This document shows, one piece after another, positions 1 to 12,827 of a stretch of DNA of 64,000 nt (positions are counted from its first letter, which is position 1; every line of letters starts with the position of its first letter). A program made the translations under genes and the position numbers. Location: contig CM047814.1 in NCBI GenBank assembly GCA_026214975.1, positions 22,591,541-22,655,540 of the forward strand, given 5' to 3'. The notes below the pieces were generated by a model that made no database searches, was not told where the DNA came from, and saw only the letters and a program-made list of their open reading frames with translations. Source of the DNA: Gentiana macrophylla. Taxonomy: Eukaryota > Streptophyta > Magnoliopsida > Gentianales > Gentianaceae.

Positions 1-3000
1 CTTCCATCGCTACGTCCACGCTGCTCACCGCGCCAGCAGTCGTCTGCCCTCTCCTCGCCGCAGCTCGGCAGACTCGGCTCGTTTCTCCTCCACCCGGGCC
101 GCCCATGTCCGATCAAGCTTGATGGCAAAACTTTACTACTGGAAGCTCCAATTAACTACCTTGCTCACGTGCCATGGTCTTCTCGGTTACGCCATCGGTG
201 CTTCACCTCACCGCCTCACCTCACCTCGCCGCCGTGAAGTTACCCAAAATCCGCTTATCTCCGTGGATACAACAGATGCTTTGATACATAATCGCTTCGG
301 GTTCACGACAAGGATTATATGGCTACGATTCAACACACCGAAAATTCTAAACAGCGCGGGACACTCTTCTCGACACGCTTGGGAAACAAAGCGCGGTCGG
401 TTCGACATCTCAAATCGCGCTTTAAATTTATTACCAAAGGTACAATGTCCATTTCTCAAGATTTCACCGCCGTTAAAAATGTTGTCGATGATTCATGCTC
501 TTGATGCAAAGGTACTGATGATGACTTGGTTGAATTAATTTTAAAAATCTTGGTAGTGATTATCGTGGTCTCGCTGGCTATTGTGCTCGTGGATGATACT
601 ATTTCTATGCCGTTGTTACATGAAAATTACTTATGCACGAAGCGGCTACTTTTACATAGTCCGTCTGCTGCACCTCTGCGCGATATCGCTTCCCTCGCTT
701 ATCCTTCCCCCGCCCCATGCATGTTCCGGACAATACCTCTTATTCCTTACCAAAGAACTCCCTCGGCCCCCTCCTCTCCTCGCCGACAACTCCTGGGCCC
801 CTACCCGAGACCCCAAACGCATGTCCTTCCCCAAAATCTGGCCCCGCTCGCCTCTAAACCATATCAAGGCTTTCGCCAAATTGGTGGTGTCCAGTGGTCA
901 TGTTGCCACTCGCTGCACCGCTTTACCTCTCTACAATAATCTCCCACGCCCACCTGTAGAAACCAAGGTCCTCTCGGCCTCCTCTCGACTCATGCTCATG
1001 TCGCCCACGCCGCCCCTCCCAAATTTCTCCTCGCAGACTGATCCTTCCGCTACTTGGATGCTTGAAGTGGTGCCTCTCATCATACGACGCAGAACTCAAT
1101 CTACTATCTTCACTCTCCCTACCAAGGTATGGATCAGATTATCATTGGTGATGGTAGCTCTTGGCTATCACTCACATTGGTTCTACCTATCTTTCATCCT
1201 TCAAGTTAAATCACGTGCTTTGTGTACCTTCGCTTTCTCGCAATTTATTATCCGTCACAAATTTTGCCATGATAATTTGCTTTATTGAATTTTTATCGAT
1301 TCGCTTTTGGTGAAGGATTTGAAGATCGCAAATGCCTCCACCAAGGACAAGTCGTTGATGGAGCCTCATGCGGTGGTCCTCCAAAGCTCTTTGCCTTTTC
1401 TCGCTCCAAAGCTTCACGCCACTTGGCATCTCCGCCGCGCCATCCCGCTTCCTATTATTCGTAATCTTGCAAGCAATAATTTTTAGAATTATCTCATCGC
1501 TTCACATTCTTCTTGTGACTCTTGCTTATGTAATAAGAGCCATAGGCTCCCTTTCGGATTCCACTTTGTCTACTAATCGCCCTTGGAAGTTATTTATTCG
1601 ATGTTTGGTCATCACCGCTTATTCTGCTGATAATTTTAAATATTATGTCCTCTTTGTTGATCATTTCACTGCTATATGTGGATATACCCACTTGCCTCAG
1701 AATCTGACGATATAATACTTTCATTAAATTCAAAAACTATGTCTAAAAATTGTTAGATGTTCCTATCAAAACGCCTATTCTCGATAATGGCACCGAGTAC
1801 ATTAAGTTACGCCCCTTTCTCTCCGAGCATGGCATCTCTCATTTCACTTCCCCACCTACACTTCAGCAAAGACAACGGCATCTCAACGCCCGCACTTGCA
1901 TATAGCCGAAACCGCCTCACTCTTCTTGCCCATGCCAAAATCCCCGCCACCTATTGGTCCTATGCCGTTAGTACCGCAGCTTTACCTCATCAATCGTGAT
2001 GCCCACTAAAATCTTAATATGCTTTCACCACATCTCAAGCTCTTTCCAAGCCTCCCAATTACTCTAAGCTCCTGCCTTCGGTTGCCTTTGCTATCCATGG
2101 CTTAAACCATACAATCCTCACAAGCTTGCACCTACATCCAAGCCATGCATATTTCTTGGTTATGCCTCACACAAAGCGCTTTATCTTTGCTATGACGCCT
2201 CTCGAGTCCCGTATGCATATTTCCCGTGATGTTCGATTTGTGGAGGACATTTTTCCTTTGCTAGCATCTCCTCCGACTCCTCCTTACCCCGCTTAACCGC
2301 ACTCCTTCCTCTCTCGTCTCATGAAACCGTGGTCGTCCTTATCTCTCCACCACCCCTCACGGCCCCCCTGCACCACCTGTAGGCATTTACGAGCCATCCG
2401 CAAGCCCCCTCCTCCTCCTCCTCTCTTCTTCCTCCCCACCGCTGCCTCTCTCCTTCCTTCGTCACCCCTCCCGCCCCGCAGTGGTGTGTTGCCATGTCTG
2501 ACGAGTACAAAGGCGCTTCTTCGCAATGACACGTGGTCGTTAGTTCCCCCGCCGACGGTTTAAATATAGTTGGTTGTAAGTGGGTCTTCCGAATTAAACG
2601 GAACTGGATGGCTCGATTGATAAATACAAGGCTCGGCCTGGTTGCCAAAGCGGTTTACACAACGCCCTGGTTTGGATTACTTCAAACTTTTAGTCCCGTT
2701 GTTAAGCCTCGTTACGATCCGCTCTCGCCCTTAGTATTGCAGCTTTGGTTGGTCTCTTCGCCAACTCGATGTCAATAACGCTTTCACAGGGACACTAAAT
2801 GAAGATGTGTATATGTCTCAACCACCGGGCTTGAGGATGCAACGAAACCCACTTTTGTGTGCAAACTTCGCAAGGCGATTTATGGTCTTAAGCAGCACCT
2901 CGGCTTGGTACCATGAGCTTAAGTCTTTTGTTCTTACCATGGATTTTTTCAACTCGCACCGATCCTTCTTATTTGTTTATCGCACATCTACCAAAGATTA

Positions 3001-4106
3001 CTTTCCTCTCGTATACGCCGATGACATCATTGTTGTAGCTCCAAAGGAGCGTGTTCAGAGTGTTATTGAACAGCTTAGGCTCTCGGTTCTCTATCAAGGA
3101 CCTTGGGCCCTTTCAGATTTTCCGGGAGTTGAGGTCACTCATTCGACCCTTGGTTTATTACTTACGCAGCACTGTACACACGTGAGTCGCTTCGTGTTCA
3201 TATGAGGATTCTAAAGCGCTTCCACGCCCATGCCACCGACGCCTTTTCGGGTGATCCTATTGTTTCTCCTCCTTATGCCGATCCGACCAAGATCGCCAGG
3301 TTTTGGGTGCCTTACAAGATTTATGCTTTACGGAGAGTTGATATTCGCTTGTCGTTAATAAGCTTTCCCCGCTTTATGCATGCACCGACAGAGTATCATT
3401 GATGCTTGTCAAACGCCTCTTCGCGCTACTTGTCCTGGCACTTACTACGGGTTTACAGCTATATCGAGTCTCCTTTGGCGTTACATGCTTTTTCAGATTC
3501 GATCGGGCAGAAACAGGATGCTTGATATCACGACCGCTTCTTCACAGATGTGCGCTGCCGTTACACCTCTACCTCTCAGATGTTGTCTTTGGGCAAAACG
3601 CCATTTCATGGAGCTCCAAGAGGCAACACTCGGTCTCTCGCTCTTCCACCGGTTCGAGTACAATGTGTGTTATGGATATCGCTGGTTGCCTGGCCGATTT
3701 ATCTTCTTGCCGATCTTGGTTTTACGCTTACTTCCACGCCCGTCATTTTTCTCAGGACAACTGGGAGCGCTTCGCCTCCTGCAACCTGGCTTTTCACTCC
3801 CGCATTTAAGCACGGGGCCATTGATTATCATTTCATTCGTGGAGCACGTGGCGTGGTCTTGTTCGTGTTGCTCGTTGTCGCCAAGACCAGCTAATCGATG
3901 TTCTCACCAAGCCTTGCCACGGTTATCCTTTTCTACACTTGTTTCAAGCTTGGCTTCGCTCCGCTCCGTCGGGCTGAGGAGCGATTAGAATATATTACTT
4001 TATTATTTTGTCATTTACATTTATACCTTGTGGTCTCTCTATAAAACTCAACATACACAACATTATTTCTTAATGACAATTATTTTGTTATTCATCAAAC
4101 CTAATA
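1..4106 (+). mobile_element. Ty1/copia retrotransposon, copy 1 (5' end outside the window)
   Basis: This is the internal region and 3' LTR of a Ty1/copia element, collinear with the complete element at 39210-43582. Domain order is gag, protease, integrase, reverse transcriptase, RNase H, which defines copia rather than gypsy. Visible pieces are an integrase Asp-Asn-Gly motif at about 1783-1791, a Tyr-Ala-Asp-Asp reverse transcriptase core at 3014-3025, and RNase H-like sequence at about 3360-3950. Reading frames break every 100-300 bases, so it cannot be translated as assembled. The protease Asp-Ser-Gly-Ala site, clear in copy 2, is disrupted near 1060. Breaks fall at different places from those in copy 2, which points to independent damage or sequence error after one common insertion. 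The 5' LTR and primer-binding site lie left of the window. Confidence 0.9.
3984..4106 (+). repeat. 3' LTR of copia copy 1, with target-site duplication
   Basis: About 123 bp matching both LTRs of copy 2. It begins ATTAGAATAT (the leading T seen in copy 2 is missing here) after a purine-rich tract at 3971-3983, and ends CTAATA at 4106. The next five bases, TAATA at 4107-4111, equal the target-site duplication of copy 2, so both copies derive from one insertion event. Confidence 0.9.
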
Positions 4107-4111
4107 TAATA

Positions 4112-4687
4112 CTAAATGTCTCAAATAATTAATGTACATCTATTTGAATGCACGCCCTATTATTAAATCAAAATGCGATAAAAGTCTCAAACTTAAAACT
4201 AAAAGTCATTCCTTGAAAGAATCAGAATTCACTTATACTCAAACTTCATCTATTTGAGCTACGCTTTTTTTTCTATCACCGCATCCAAGCCTGGCCGATT
4301 TAATGTGTCCGCCACACCGATCAAGCATCGCATATACATTTAGAGACGTGGCGTGAATCGCTTGGTATTGAGAAACAATTTGTCGTGACGCTCAAGTCGA
4401 TCGTCCGCTTTGCAAGTTTTGCTGCCTCAAATGGTTCAGAATCAAGAATCTCAATCTCTGCCTGGAACCTCTAGGCTTATAAGATCCTGGGATGCTCTCT
4501 GCATGTTGTTTCTCATTTTTTAATATATTTTTTCCACTTTTAGTGGTGTGATAACCTGTTATTATTTTTGCTTGCAACCTGTAAAGAACCTTCTATTGGT
4601 GAAATAAAATTTGATCACTTTGAAAAAGGAAAAAATCTTCATCACGCATAACTATGATCACTGCATATGACCGCCCATTGTAAATGG
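4112..4687. other. Non-coding flank right of copia copy 1
   Basis: AT-rich sequence with no supported coding region. Short reading frames here do not match any family I recognise. It is collinear with about 43588-44169 in copy 2. The 9-base TGTAAATGG at 4679-4687 is the left target duplication of the adjacent MITE. Confidence 0.6.
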
Positions 4688-4868
4688 GAACTTGGATCAC
4701 CTGCTGTAAAATAGTGCTGTATCTTCTGCTGTTCCTTGTAAAAATGGTGTATAAGAAATTTTTTTCTTTTCTTTGAGCTGAAATTCCCCCTTTGTCACCA
4801 CTCCACCTGATGACAGCAGGTTGTTATGAGGCTGCACGCTGTTTTGAACACAGCAGATGATCCACCCC
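4688..4868. mobile_element. Mutator-type MITE, copy 1
   Basis: Short non-coding element with related inverted ends built around TGGATC-x-CTGCTGT on the left and the complement ending GATCCACC on the right. It matches the better preserved copy at 44170-44351. The right target duplication is degraded here (GTAAATTGG instead of TGTAAATGG). A third relative sits at 27796-27954. Confidence 0.65.
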
Positions 4869-5910
4869 GTAAATTGGTTGATTTTAATTAAAGTAGAGAA
4901 ATGAGACAACTACCATATTTTTGTCCAGACTATGATTCTCATTTGAAAAACATAACAACTAAGTGGGCACAAATGCCATGTAAACAGTGCCTACATATTA
5001 AAAGGGAAGTAAGTAAATCATTAACATTCTAAAGTTCACCTTTAGGTTAGTTTGAAAATATCGTTATAAAATTACTGGAAAATTAATATTGAAATCGAAA
5101 TACTTTTATATAAAATTTGTACTGAAGTCTTTAGTGAAAAAAAAACTGGAATGATGACACCGTTCTAATTTGTGCCTAAAAAAGGTTCTGAATCTATGTA
5201 ATATTATCATTTTTTTAAATTAAAAATATATAAAGATACTAAACCTAAAAGAAAATTGAGTGTATATAGATTATTTTGATGAATCTCACCCTTTCACTTG
5301 TTTTAACTCATCGGCTATGTTGCACAGACATCGACATTACTGACACGCCATACTATTACCTATTACCTACTTGACACTCCGCGATACTGGCTTAATTCCA
5401 AAATTTAACGACATACGACACGCCACACACACATTATATATATAATAAATAAAATTCAATTTACCAAAAATATCCGTAAACATCCAAAAAAACTAGATAA
5501 AATAAGACGCAGATTACATAAACTCTCATGAATATCTGTAATAGATATTCTACCTCTAAACGCGCCAAAAAAATCATGATCGACTTTCAAAATATTACAA
5601 ATCAGAAACGATTCTTTATCAACAAAAACGATAAATTTGATACGACGATTATTTATTTAATTATTATAAAATAAAAATCGCAGATTTTAACGCTTTCATC
5701 AAGAAAACTTAAATAAAGAAAAAATTTTTAAAAATCGGATTCAAAAGTCATTTTATCATTTGATATTTAAATATTAAATAATATTAATTTAATAAACCGA
5801 CAGATATAGGACATGTCGGAACTCGTGTCATATCTTGTGTGCAGCCAGACGGCGACTAGATTGAAGTGTTATAGCTCATCGGTCACCGTAGAAGAATTCT
5901 CTTTCTTCCG
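4869..5910. other. Intergenic DNA upstream of the ATP synthase subunit e gene
   Basis: Very AT-rich, without coding potential that I can support. The last 150 bases before 5910 are nearly identical between the two copies and probably hold the promoter and 5' leader of the downstream gene. I see no confident TATA box. Confidence 0.4.
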
Positions 5911-6078
5911 AATTCCCGTAAGAAATCACAAACAAAACAAACGGAAACGGAAAAATACTCGCACGCAAAACACTCGATAGTAGTACCTGAGAAAATTAGG
6001 GCTAAAAGAATTTTAGCCGTCGTGGTGGTGATTGTGTAAATTCTTAGTCGGCTCTCAAATTCGTGTGTTTTTTCAGCA

Positions 6079-9000
6079 ATGTCGCTTCCTGCAGGACCCT
6101 ACTCCGGCAAGAGCACTCTCGCTCTGGTAATCCATTCACCACCTCTCTCCGACTATTTTATTTCTACTTTTTTTTCCTTCCTAGTTGTAGGGAGTTTAAT
6201 CTAGTTATTGGCAGGTGGCTCGTGTCTCAGCCTTCACTGTAGGACTTGCTTATGGAAGTGTGAAGCTCAAGTATCTCAAGGTACTTCATTTAATCCATTT
6301 TGTTCCTTTTTTTATTTTTTTATTTTTATTTTTATGTTAGGTAGTTTGGACGTGTTTCATTTTGTGCTCCGTCTGTTAAGAACTCTGGGCGCTTGGGAGA
6401 TTGATGGGCTTTCGGATTGGATTTATATTTGATTTTTTTTTACTGAATGCGTTTTTGTAGTGATTGTGATCAGCTTTCCTTTTCATAGGCATAACAAGGA
6501 AAACTCTGTTGGATTGATGAAAATTAATTGAAATTTTCTTAGAATATAGTGCAGTAGTAATTCTTCATTAGAAACTACTGTTCATAAAAGTCGAGGCAAG
6601 TGCAGCTTTAAAGTATTAAGTATTTCTGAGTGTTGAACTTGACTTGTGATTAGTATGTAATAAGAATGGTAGATCTCATGGACAATGAATAAGAACCATT
6701 TTGTAATCCAACTGGGTATCAGGATGTGATTCCATGATCCTGCTTTGCTGGATTGTAAAATGGAGGGGACTAGGGAAAGCCGAGGTGGTTTCCTCCGGTT
6801 GGTATTTGATCAGAGTATTGTGTTACGATCGAAACCAAAGTGCATCTGCATACTCAAATTTTCCCTGATCAGCAGGGGCAACTTTCTTCTAGGGCAAAAG
6901 ACATTGAGGCCCTCAACTATTAAGATAGTAAACTTTAGACCCCTATTTTTTTTTAACAAGCTGGCTCCTCCCCCCTTTTTTTTTTTTTTTTTTTAATAAC
7001 AAACTTCCCCTATTTTTAAACGAACTGGCCCATAATCTATTAAAATTATACATTTTGGCCCTTCCGACCGATGTAAAAGGAATATACTCTTTTTTTTTTT
7101 TTGGAAACTAAAATATGATTAAGAACAAATAACAAAGAACAAAGATTACAGAGTCCTCATAGAAACTAGCTCCCTCTGTCATACAAGAAGGGAACAGCCA
7201 GTTTCAGGCTTTCAGCTCTTTCCTAGCAAAAGAATGTTGAAGTTTCTATTCAAATGCAAAATAGTACACCCTGAAATGGAGTTCACGACACGAGGAACTC
7301 GATTTTTTTATAATGGAACACTACTCCAAAGGACTCCCAGAATCTAGAGCTATAAGCTGCAACAAATATTTGGAACCGGGTCTTGATTATCAGATTGCTC
7401 CATCCTCTTTTAATGGCAGACATTAAAGCATCGGACTACCTCCGCTTTTGCTCTCAAGGCAGAGTTAACATCATAAAAGGAGCAGCCTCAGACCTCCTGC
7501 AGATTGTGATTTTCATCCAAGACAGCAATACCTCTATCAGAAGGCTTCATCTCATTGATCCAGGAAGCATCTGCTTGCAAGATTTGATTTTTTTTGTTGC
7601 TCAGCTTCTGTAGAATCCGCAACACGAACAACATTAGCCGGAGAAGATAGATCATCATCCCCCTCTACTCCAGATTGAGTGGAAGCATCAACACTGCTGT
7701 TAATAGAAACAAATTCATTCCTAGCTTTTTAAAACTTCCAAAAGAGAAAAAGAGAAAGCTCCATCCTTTCCTTTCGTAGAGGAAATTTAGCTTGTACAAT
7801 CTTGTCCCACCAAAAGAGATATAGAGAAATTCGAATCCTCAAAATCATTCCACTGAACCACTGACAACCTTCAGACTTGCTCAGCTAGAGTGCACTTCAC
7901 ATGTATATGATTAGTAGTTTCTCGCTTTCAAACATATAGGACACAAAGGAGAATCAACTATCTTTTCAACAAAGGGGCTAGCTTTGTTGGGCAAAATGTT
8001 TCTTCTGCATCCCTGATCTAGGATTCAGTTCATTAGAACCGACATTAGGGAGAGGGTGAAGCTTATAGAAAATAAAATTGTTGGCTGTGTTGTTTAAAAA
8101 GGCCATTTGCAGAGGGTTTCCAAATAAGAGGATCATCGAGGCCACATGAGCTAATAGGGATGGCTTGAATTTGACAAACATCTACAGGCCGAAATCATTC
8201 AGAAAGTTTTTTTTCCATCCCAAGTACCATTATTGTTTAAGTCACTAACCTTCAGGTTGCTAAAGATTCAGACTTAGGGAAGTAGGTTTTAAGTTGGGAG
8301 AGTCTGGAATCAAGTTATCATCCCAAGCATTAATGCTAACTCCATAACACACCACAACACAGCCCCTTTAACAAAAGGCAAGGCAGAAAAATTACTTTTC
8401 CAAAAGAAAGATCCAGTGGTCAAGGTTTAGTGCTAAGGAGGGATGTTTGAGGATGATACTTAGCTTTAAGGACTCTAGTTATTATTAACTCTGGATATTT
8501 CAACAATCCGTGATACTTGCTTGGCCTAGAAAGCTAAATTAAGATTTCAAGATCTGTAAAGCCAAGGCCCCCAGCCCTTTAGCTCTACATATATTGACCC
8601 AGCTAAGCCAATGAATACCTTTCTTGTTGCCAACCTCATTTCCCACCAAAGTTTTCCATAAGGCTAGTCAAAATTCTACCCAAGCCCTTTGGCAATTTGA
8701 GGCAAGACATAGGGTTCGAAGGCAGAGCCAAATATACATATTTAATATTTTAGCATAATCCCCTTGCCACCCTGACTGAGGTTATATTTCCAGTTAGAAA
8801 GCTTGGCAGCCCATTTTAGACTTTATGTAATTAAAGGATTCCATTTTTGATCTTTCAATAAAAAGAGGTAAGCCTAGATACCATGGCGAGCTTCTTTGAG
8901 ATCCATAAGAGTCTTAGTAATAGCATTCTTGAGCTCCAAACCAACATTCCTGCTTAAAAACACAGCAGATTTTTGCCAGTCAATGGTCTGCCCTGAACAA

Positions 9001-10334
9001 GTTTCATACACATCAAAGATGCCATTCATAACCAATGCTTGAGTTGGATCATCTTTTACACATAATAAGACTATCGCTTGCAAAAATAAATGGGTAAAAT
9101 TGTCCAACAACTAATCATCTTCCTTAGGCTCTTTCTTGTCTGAACCAACCACCGCTATTTGTCTTCTTCAAAGCTTATGTAGCCAAAAACAAAAACGCAC
9201 AGCGCCAAAGACTGAAAATTCTCTTCCTCTTCCTGGTGTCTACGAATATGGAAATTGTGCCACTGCTTTTAATCGTAATTGGCTTTTCCAAAAGCTCCAG
9301 CATGTCAAAGTCAGTTTGAAAGAGATGAACGCTTGATTCCTTACCCCAATTCTTTTTGAAGCTGTCAATCTGTGCTGTGTCAACCTGCTAAGGGGAGTGC
9401 TAGATTATTTGAAAGATGTACTTACAAAAGGGAAGGTCATTAATAAATTGTGAAGACCAATTAGAGATGATGCCGATAACTAGATTTGATACAAATTAAT
9501 TGTTCCATGTAATTAAGCTGTGGTTTTGGATATGAGTCAAAAGGAAAAGTATGGGTTTTAATTTATTGATGTAACAGAAGATTAATGCTAGATTAAAAGT
9601 TGAGATATGCAGGAGCAAGTAATTGGTGAATTTGGGAAGATAGAGGAGTGCTTGAAGTTTTTAAGGTTTGATGAATTTTCTGGAATTTCACGTGGTGGTT
9701 ATGGAGGTTTCTGGGAGTGTTTTTAGTGGCAGGGTTGAAGAGGACGAAGGAATGCTGATGAAGAATCATGAATGTACAAATTTATCCGAAAGGGCCCTTT
9801 ATTTTATCATGCGTAGTTTAACATTGTTCAGTTTCCTTGTCGCTTTTAACTAACCAGGCATTGTATGATTTGGGTTAGAAACCTGATGCTCTTTGTGGTG
9901 TGTATATAAACCAACTCAAGGTTTTTTTTGTTTTTTTTCTCTTGTTATATTCTTGTTGAACGAACACCAGTAAAATTCTGGTTTGTGGTTAGCTTTTTGG
10001 GGAGTGAAAGCATGAGGCCTTCTTATGGGTTATCTTTTTGTACTTTCATATGCTGATGAATGCTTGTAAAGCTCACATTCATGTGAAAACGCTCTAGGCT
10101 TTTGCTATGTCAGGTTTTGTTTCTTCGCTGTTCTCATTCAAGTTAAAAGACATATGCTACTTTTTACAGTTTTGATTACTTTAGTTCATCTTCTGCTAGG
10201 TTTAGTGCTTAGATAATTGCTTGTTTCCGTTGATGTTATATTTATCGTTATTGAGTTTTTGGCATGATTTGTGAACGTTGCAGGCAAAGGCAAAGTCTCA
10301 CAAGAAAGCTGAAGCAAAGAAGGCTTCCCATTGA
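6079..10334 (+). CDS. Mitochondrial F1Fo-ATP synthase subunit e (small plant 'ATP synthase E chain'), copy 1, three exons
   Basis: Exons are 6079-6126, 6215-6280 and 10284-10334, joined at GT-AG sites to give 54 residues ending at TGA 10332-10334. Residues 17-38 carry one membrane segment with a GxxxG motif (Gly-Leu-Ala-Tyr-Gly) followed by Lys-Leu-Lys-Tyr-Leu-Lys. Residues 39-54 form a Lys/Ala-rich tail. In mitochondrial subunit e the GxxxG helix packs against subunit g in the Fo membrane sector and supports ATP synthase dimers, and the same Gly-x-Ala-Tyr-Gly plus Tyr-Leu-Lys pattern is known in animal subunit e. There is no cleavable presequence, as usual for this subunit. Both introns are phase 0. 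A possible 5'-leader intron runs 5918-6076 (CCC/GTAAGA donor, TTTTTTCAG acceptor), leaving only CA before the ATG. Intron 2 is 4.0 kb and holds an antisense LINE. The protein is identical to copy 2. Confidence 0.85.
7088..9125 (-). mobile_element. 5'-truncated LINE in intron 2, antisense to the host gene, copy 1
   Basis: The minus strand carries the back half of a plant LINE (L1-type) polyprotein. At 8874-9110 it reads into the reverse transcriptase core and the Cys-x-x-Ser-Gly-Gln block, with downstream Lys-Ser-x-x-x-Phe-Leu-Ser. A zf-RVT zinc finger (Cys-x2-Cys, then Glu-Thr-Thr, His, Cys) lies at about 7885-7945, damaged by a small deletion relative to copy 2. A run of T at 7090-7102 on the plus strand is the element's poly(A) tail. 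The 5' end is missing, so it inserted as a truncated, dead copy. As intronic sequence it should be spliced out. Confidence 0.85.
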
Positions 10335-12133
10335 TGACGAGGATGGGGTGCAACTTCTTGTATTAGCAATATGATCGTGCAACTTATGGATTATCGTGTA
10401 ATTTGTTTTGTCTATTTATAAACTTTCAGGCTTGATGCTACTTCTGTTGTCGTGGCATTTTTCTGCAAAATTTAATTTGAAATATTAATAAGCTATCAGA
10501 TTTCATACCAATATTGTCTGTTTTTGTTGTGAATGTGTCTGAGAAAACTTGAGTAATTATGTTTGATGCCTAGCGCCTCGTTATATTAGAAATTGTTTGA
10601 GTAATACAGCTTTTGCTAGATATGCAGCATTGGCTTCAAAATTTAGCTGTTGAGTAAGCAGGACTTAGAATTTAATTTGAAGACACAGTATACTATCAAA
10701 TTGACTTTTACCCAATAAGCAAGCTATGGGTTGGCACCTTCAAAGCCTTCTGTTGAGATTTTTTTTTGAAATTCTTAAAATTTGGCTCCTGTTAAAAAGA
10801 AAAAGGAATTTCATGGTTGAACTGTAACTGATTTCTTCCTCCATAAAAATTGAGATGATTTTAGCTTTTATTTTTATTTTTTGAATCGCCTGTTGCATGA
10901 TTAATTACATAATTTATTCTTGTGAAAGTTTCTGGCTAATTTGGATTGAATTCAGCGCACACCATCTCAAAGTTGCTGCAGGATTTAGAAAACCGTGAGT
11001 ACGAAATGATTTTTGCAGCTTATCGACTCGACACATGAGGTGTAATTGGTGGAACAAATGAGGCAGGTATAATATTAGTAGGGGTAGGATGAGGGTTACA
11101 CTCTCAACCCCTCTACGTATTCCGTGAGACCTCATCGAGTGAAAGTTGTTCATCTGCTACAATTAATATAAAGACGAGAGGTTTGTAACCGAAGATAAAG
11201 ACAATATGAAGATTTATATTATTCATCTATAAAAACACTTTCTTTTTTAGATGAAAAAAAGAGAAATAAATTACCTCTAAAAAAGAGAAACAAAAAGGCC
11301 AAAAAGCTCTTGTAGTGGACCACTGCATCAATTTGTCTTGGTTAAAATTATCAATAATATATGGGGGTTGCCGGCAACAAACACTATGTAGTAGGACAAA
11401 GTTAATTTGATGGTGATGAGTCTGCCGATTCTGTTTGGATTTACCCAATTAATTGATATTGTTTGCCATTCCTTTGCTTTTGGGAGATTCGGCTAGCTAA
11501 CTGCTACTTCTGACCAACTGCTTCCTCGCATTTCTCCATCTTGCACCACTATACTTTATCCCAAAATCATGTTTAGATGGAAGAAAATACGAGTCTCAAT
11601 AACGCCCAACACCCTGCTCTTCAGGCCGCTGAGACATTTCATTCATATATATATATTTTTAATTATAACAATTTCCGTCAATTTTCATCAATTGAGACTG
11701 AAAAGTTTCATTTGAACATCACATTCGTAGCGATTTCACGCCCTTTATCTACCAACATTATCACTCATTTAATCCTCTCGCTTTTCCAGTAAAACAAATT
11801 AAAAATCATCTCATTTAACACCTTCCCTTTTCTCTATTAAAATAAACTTCTGATTGCTCCTATTTTACCGTGTATTTCATTTGATAAATTCACCCAAACA
11901 AATTTTATTCGTACTCCATGAAATCTTTACTAGCGTGATGTAGAAACGCGATTTTTCTGTCTCATTGTCGGAAAAAAATTGCAAAATTAAGTGGAAAAAC
12001 GTCAAAACAAAAATGAATGCATATTATAACTTTGACCTAATGGCAGGATGTTTTGCGATGTTCACTCAAAAATACCATTAGAGTGTTGTAATTACGCTCA
12101 TTCCGGTGTAAAGAATTATAGATGTCGATATTA
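10335..12133. other. 3' flank of the ATP synthase subunit e gene, copy 1
   Basis: The first few hundred bases after the stop are probably the 3' untranslated region and terminator. Beyond about 10700 it is AT-rich intergenic DNA. I see no further gene. It is collinear with 49834-51657. Confidence 0.5.
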
Positions 12134-12135
12134 AT

Positions 12136-12380
12136 ACCCTCCGCTTTCAAATAATCGGCGATTTATAAAAACACGATATTAAAAATACGAAGCTTAACGC
12201 TTTAATTCGAACGCCAAACGACTATAATTAATGTAATTTGTATTTATTCTCCATCCCTTAATAAATAAAGCGAGATGTAGTGAAAATACAATAAATACCG
12301 TGATTTAAATGAATCGTTTTGGGCTTATTTCAAACTAATTTTTTTCGATTAACCGCTTCAATTATTTCAAACTGATGGAG
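12136..12380. mobile_element. Small TIR element (MITE), copy 1
   Basis: About 245 bp with imperfect inverted ends: CCTCCGCTTTCAAATAATCG on the left and a complementary version ending TTTCAAACTGATGG on the right. The inverted pair is clearer in copy 2 at 51658-51889. There is no coding sequence. Family assignment is open; a Stowaway-like or other TIR MITE fits. Confidence 0.5.
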
Positions 12381-12827
12381 TAATTACGTATCAAATTAAA
12401 TGATGAGAACATTTCCGAATGTGGTACTTACGTGTCTTAATTGCAATTAAAGTGTTGTTTTGGATATTCTAGAATAAGAATGGTACAATATTCCGCGCAA
12501 AAGAGAGAGAAGAGGATGGTGCAATATTGGAAGAGGATCCCTGCTTTTAGAACATAACAGTGGCCCTGTTGTGAATGAAAGGAAGCTGCCATGTGTATTA
12601 TGAATTATCTGAGCCCTTCGTTCTTCTTTTCTGTTTATAAAATTCAAAAGAGCAGCACCACCCTTATTTCTTGAATATTTTTGAAAAATAGTTAAACCCT
12701 GGTCATGAATTTCACTCACTTCTTCTGTCTTACGATATGAGTATAAATACAGTGAAATGGCGTAGGCGAAATAAATATTTCATCAATCAGCAGTAGGCTT
12801 ATTTTTAAACTTTTCGTGACAAAGCGA

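Noticed and set aside
2293..2648. Pro- or Gly/Arg-rich open frames on both strands in the copia element
   Set aside because: They are shadow frames of the GC-rich linker between integrase and reverse transcriptase; the collinear copy at 41617-42079 shows different broken frames.
6208..6432. 74-codon plus-strand frame, repeated identically at 45696-45920
   Set aside because: It overlaps exon 2 of the subunit e gene in another frame and runs into intron 2; the repetition comes only from the duplication.
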